NCBI GenBank assembly: GCA_001910725.1
Contig: MJGA01000129.1
Location: forward strand, 1-17,153
DNA: 17,153 bases
Reading direction: 5' to 3'
From: Phanerodontia chrysosporium
Taxonomy: Eukaryota > Basidiomycota > Agaricomycetes > Polyporales > Phanerochaetaceae
In this document: positions 15,476-17,153 of the stretch, piece after piece
Layout of the letters: the number at the start of each line of letters is the position of its first letter
How positions within the stretch are numbered: position 1 is the stretch's first letter
Translations under genes and position numbers: made by a program
Notes under the pieces: model-generated
What the model saw: the letters and a program-made list of their open reading frames with translations, nothing else
Told to the model about the DNA's origin: nothing
Database searches by the model: none

Positions 15476-16193
15476 GAGGGAGCCACAGCGCTGATGTAGG
15501 GATGATTCTGCGGCAGCGGCTCTTTCGAGTGGAGGGACAGTCTACTGTAGACAGCTGCTTGCCAGGATCGATAGGTGTCTGCGCAGAGATCAGGAGAGAA
15601 CCATACTTCTCCAGCATGTCGAGGATGTACTGACGCTGCGAGATGGAGATGCGGCGGTTAGGACGATTCCAGATGATCTGAATGCCTAGCAGGAAGGAGA
15701 TGGAACCCAGGTTGTGCACTTGTAGTGGCTGGATAGCTTGCTGCACAATGCGGTCAGTCTCAGCAGCATTGATGGAGGCAATGGTGATATCATTCATGAA
15801 GACAGATTCATATGATGATCCTGTGGCATCTCTGTGATAGAGGTAGAGCGAGGCATCATATTTGCGTCGGATAAAACCTAGATTACGCAGTGTAGCATGT
15901 AGAGTCTTTTCCAGATGTGTCCAGCTTGCTTGAGACCGTACAGAGCTCTTTTGAGCCACAGGACACGCCAGGTTGCTCAAAGTGAAAGCCCTCAGGTTGC
16001 TGCATGTAGACCTTCTCTTCAGCACCATTGGTATAGGGTTCGAAATGTTGATGGAGTGCAAGTCCAGGTCTCGAGTGCAGACAGTGCAAGAACAATCCGG
16101 ATGGAGGCCATGCACGCTGTAGGGGAACAGTCTCCACATAGTCGAAGCCAGTTGCTGAGCATAGGCTTTGACTACAAGATGGGCCTGTAGCAT
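15447..16193 (-). pseudogene. Copia reverse transcriptase (decayed, catalytic Asp lost)
   Basis: The frame contains LVVKAYAQQ (copia RT fingers), LHSINIS, then RRKYDASLYLYHRDATGSSY, VFMNDITIAS, NLGSISFLLGIQI and ISISQRQYILDMLEKYG, the ordered RT blocks of Ty1/copia. The palm motif, normally Y/F-x-D-D, reads F-M-N-D with Asn at 15792-15794. The first catalytic Asp, normally in the D-I/V-x-x-A-(F/Y)-x-N-G block, reads Asn in SINIS at 16047-16049. Both are single GAY-to-AAY changes. Just after SINIS one base is missing, so the NG-E-x-VYMxQPEGF part (16040 down to about 15980) is in another frame, and later parts return to this one. Reverse transcription cannot be supported. Confidence 0.85.
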
Positions 16194-17153
16194 TCCAGCT
16201 CACCGTCAGGAAGGAATTTCTGCACAAAGACCCAGCGATTAGTGACGGCCTTCTTGTCTGAAGGAAGAGCGCAGGGCTCCCAAGTCTCATTCGCAAGTAG
16301 GGCTCGATCTCAGCACGGGCTGCCTTCTCCATTCCGCCGCATCAGGTCGCTTCACCGCAGCACTCCAGCTATCTGGTGAAGTGTTCTCCGCAGCTTCAGC
16401 CTTGAGGCAGAAGCTCGTCTGTGGAGGTGTCTGACAGTGGGACATTTTGCTCTTGACGAGGTTCCTCAGCATTGGGCACTGGCTGAGCAGGCTGGCAGGT
16501 TGGCCAGCCGAAGTTGGCTTGACCTTCCACCATTCACCAGAAGGTTTGATGGTACACCTGGGGCAAGACTCTGCCAGTGAAGGCTGAGAGCCAGATGGTC
16601 GGGTTGAGGCTCAGAAGGAGCTGATGACAGTGAGCGACTCGGTGTGGTGGAGAATACTGGCGCTGTGACGATGGCCCTGCACGCTGTGGCTGTCTGCCAC
16701 GGGAGGCGACTGACTTGCCTCGCCTGGGAGCAGGTGGTGTGGCTGGAGGCTCTGGAGATGACGCCTGGGGCGAGGGAATGGGCGAAGGTGTGCGAGGTGG
16801 TGCTGGTTCTGGTGCCTGTGGCTCTGGTGGAGGTGGAGGCGCAGCAGGCTCGGGTTGCGCATTAGAAGACCCCCCCCCCAACGCGAGGCTGTGGCGCATC
16901 CTCACCAGTAGTAAACTCGTAGTACTCTGGTTCAGACGGCGCGGTAGCGCTATCGGGAGGGTGGGCGCGGAAAGGAGGGATATCCGACCAGTTCTTCAAG
17001 CCAGGGAAGTACCGCTCATCGAAGATGGCGCGCTCTGAGATGGTAACCGCTTGGTGGCTGGGTTGTAGAACTTCCAGCCTTGTAGCCCGCAGGGTAGCCA
17101 ATGAAGATCGACTTCTCCGAGTGTGAACCCAGCGCACCTCGCTTGTCCTTTTG
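16194..17153 (-). pseudogene. Copia integrase end, Pro-rich linker and RT start, minus copy (decayed)
   Basis: This is the inverted counterpart of 13520-14451. It has ALGSHSEK-type integrase end text at the window edge, YFPGLKNWSDIPPF near 17000, the Pro-rich linker, a run of 10 C on the plus strand (16870-16879), then EWWKVKP and the pre-RT block. Two single-base losses occur near 17078 and 17052 (AAGGCTGG for AAGGGCTGG; AAGCGGTTACC for AAGCGGGTTACC), with more between 16290 and 16620. DERYFPG is intact here but broken in the plus copy, so the two copies decayed independently. Confidence 0.75.

Larger units (their letters stand above)
14459..17153 (-). mobile_element. Ty1/copia retrotransposon, minus copy, 5' part outside window
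   Basis: Reading from 17153 leftward: end of integrase, Pro-rich linker, reverse transcriptase, RNase H, pol stop at 14853, polypurine tract 14800-14807 and 3' LTR 14459-14799. Its 16250-17153 segment matches 13520-14451 of the plus copy closely, so both belong to one family. The element's 5' half and 5' LTR must lie to the right of the window. Confidence 0.85.

Overview
The window looks like a repeat-rich, gene-poor stretch of a filamentous fungal genome, most likely a basidiomycete. The reasons are GT-AG introns of 43-59 bases, CTRAY-like branch sites, Ty1/copia pol with long Pro/Ser/Thr-rich linkers, and LTRs with TG...CA ends. Nothing bacterial is visible: no operons, ribosome binding sites, tRNA or rRNA genes, or CRISPR array. 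No gene in the window appears intact.

Layout. 1-401: end of a GC-rich LTR (family L1, minus orientation). 402-3691: AT-rich DNA without convincing genes. It holds a short telomere-like motif (431-453), a solo LTR of a copia family (1040-1327, plus) and a compact hairpin flanked by direct repeats (2082-2178). 3692-4384: complete solo L1 LTR (minus) with a 5-base target-site duplication AGTGG. 5184-5850: third L1 LTR, inverted and heavily mutated by C-to-T/G-to-A changes. 5902-6126: possible PIF1-type helicase fragment. 6136-8549 (minus), 8867-9455 (plus) and 9679-10281 (minus): three unrecognised multi-exon genes. Their introns are still readable, but every reading frame carries premature stops of the kind that C-to-T change produces. 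10642-10906: cluster of near-palindromic repeats. 11175-11885: degenerate unrecognised ORF.

11890-17153: two copies of one Ty1/copia family in opposite orientation. The plus copy (gag zinc knuckle, protease, integrase, linker, start of reverse transcriptase) stops abruptly at 14458. The 3' LTR of the minus copy (14459-14799) begins there, followed by its polypurine tract (14800-14807) and its pol, read right to left from the window edge at 17153 to a stop at 14853. A 0.9-kb pol segment is therefore present twice, inverted (13520-14451 and 16250-17153). The simplest reading is a nested insertion of the minus copy into the plus copy. Both are dead: many frameshifts, a protease DTG changed to DTR, a disturbed integrase D-x35-E spacing, and two reverse transcriptase catalytic Asp positions read as Asn.

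I found no intact, recognisable new system. The most interesting points are the uniform C-to-T pattern of gene inactivation, the possible intron inside the L1 LTR bounded by two 16-base repeats, the wobble-perfect 26-bp hairpin, and the undescribed three-gene cluster at 6.1-10.3 kb.
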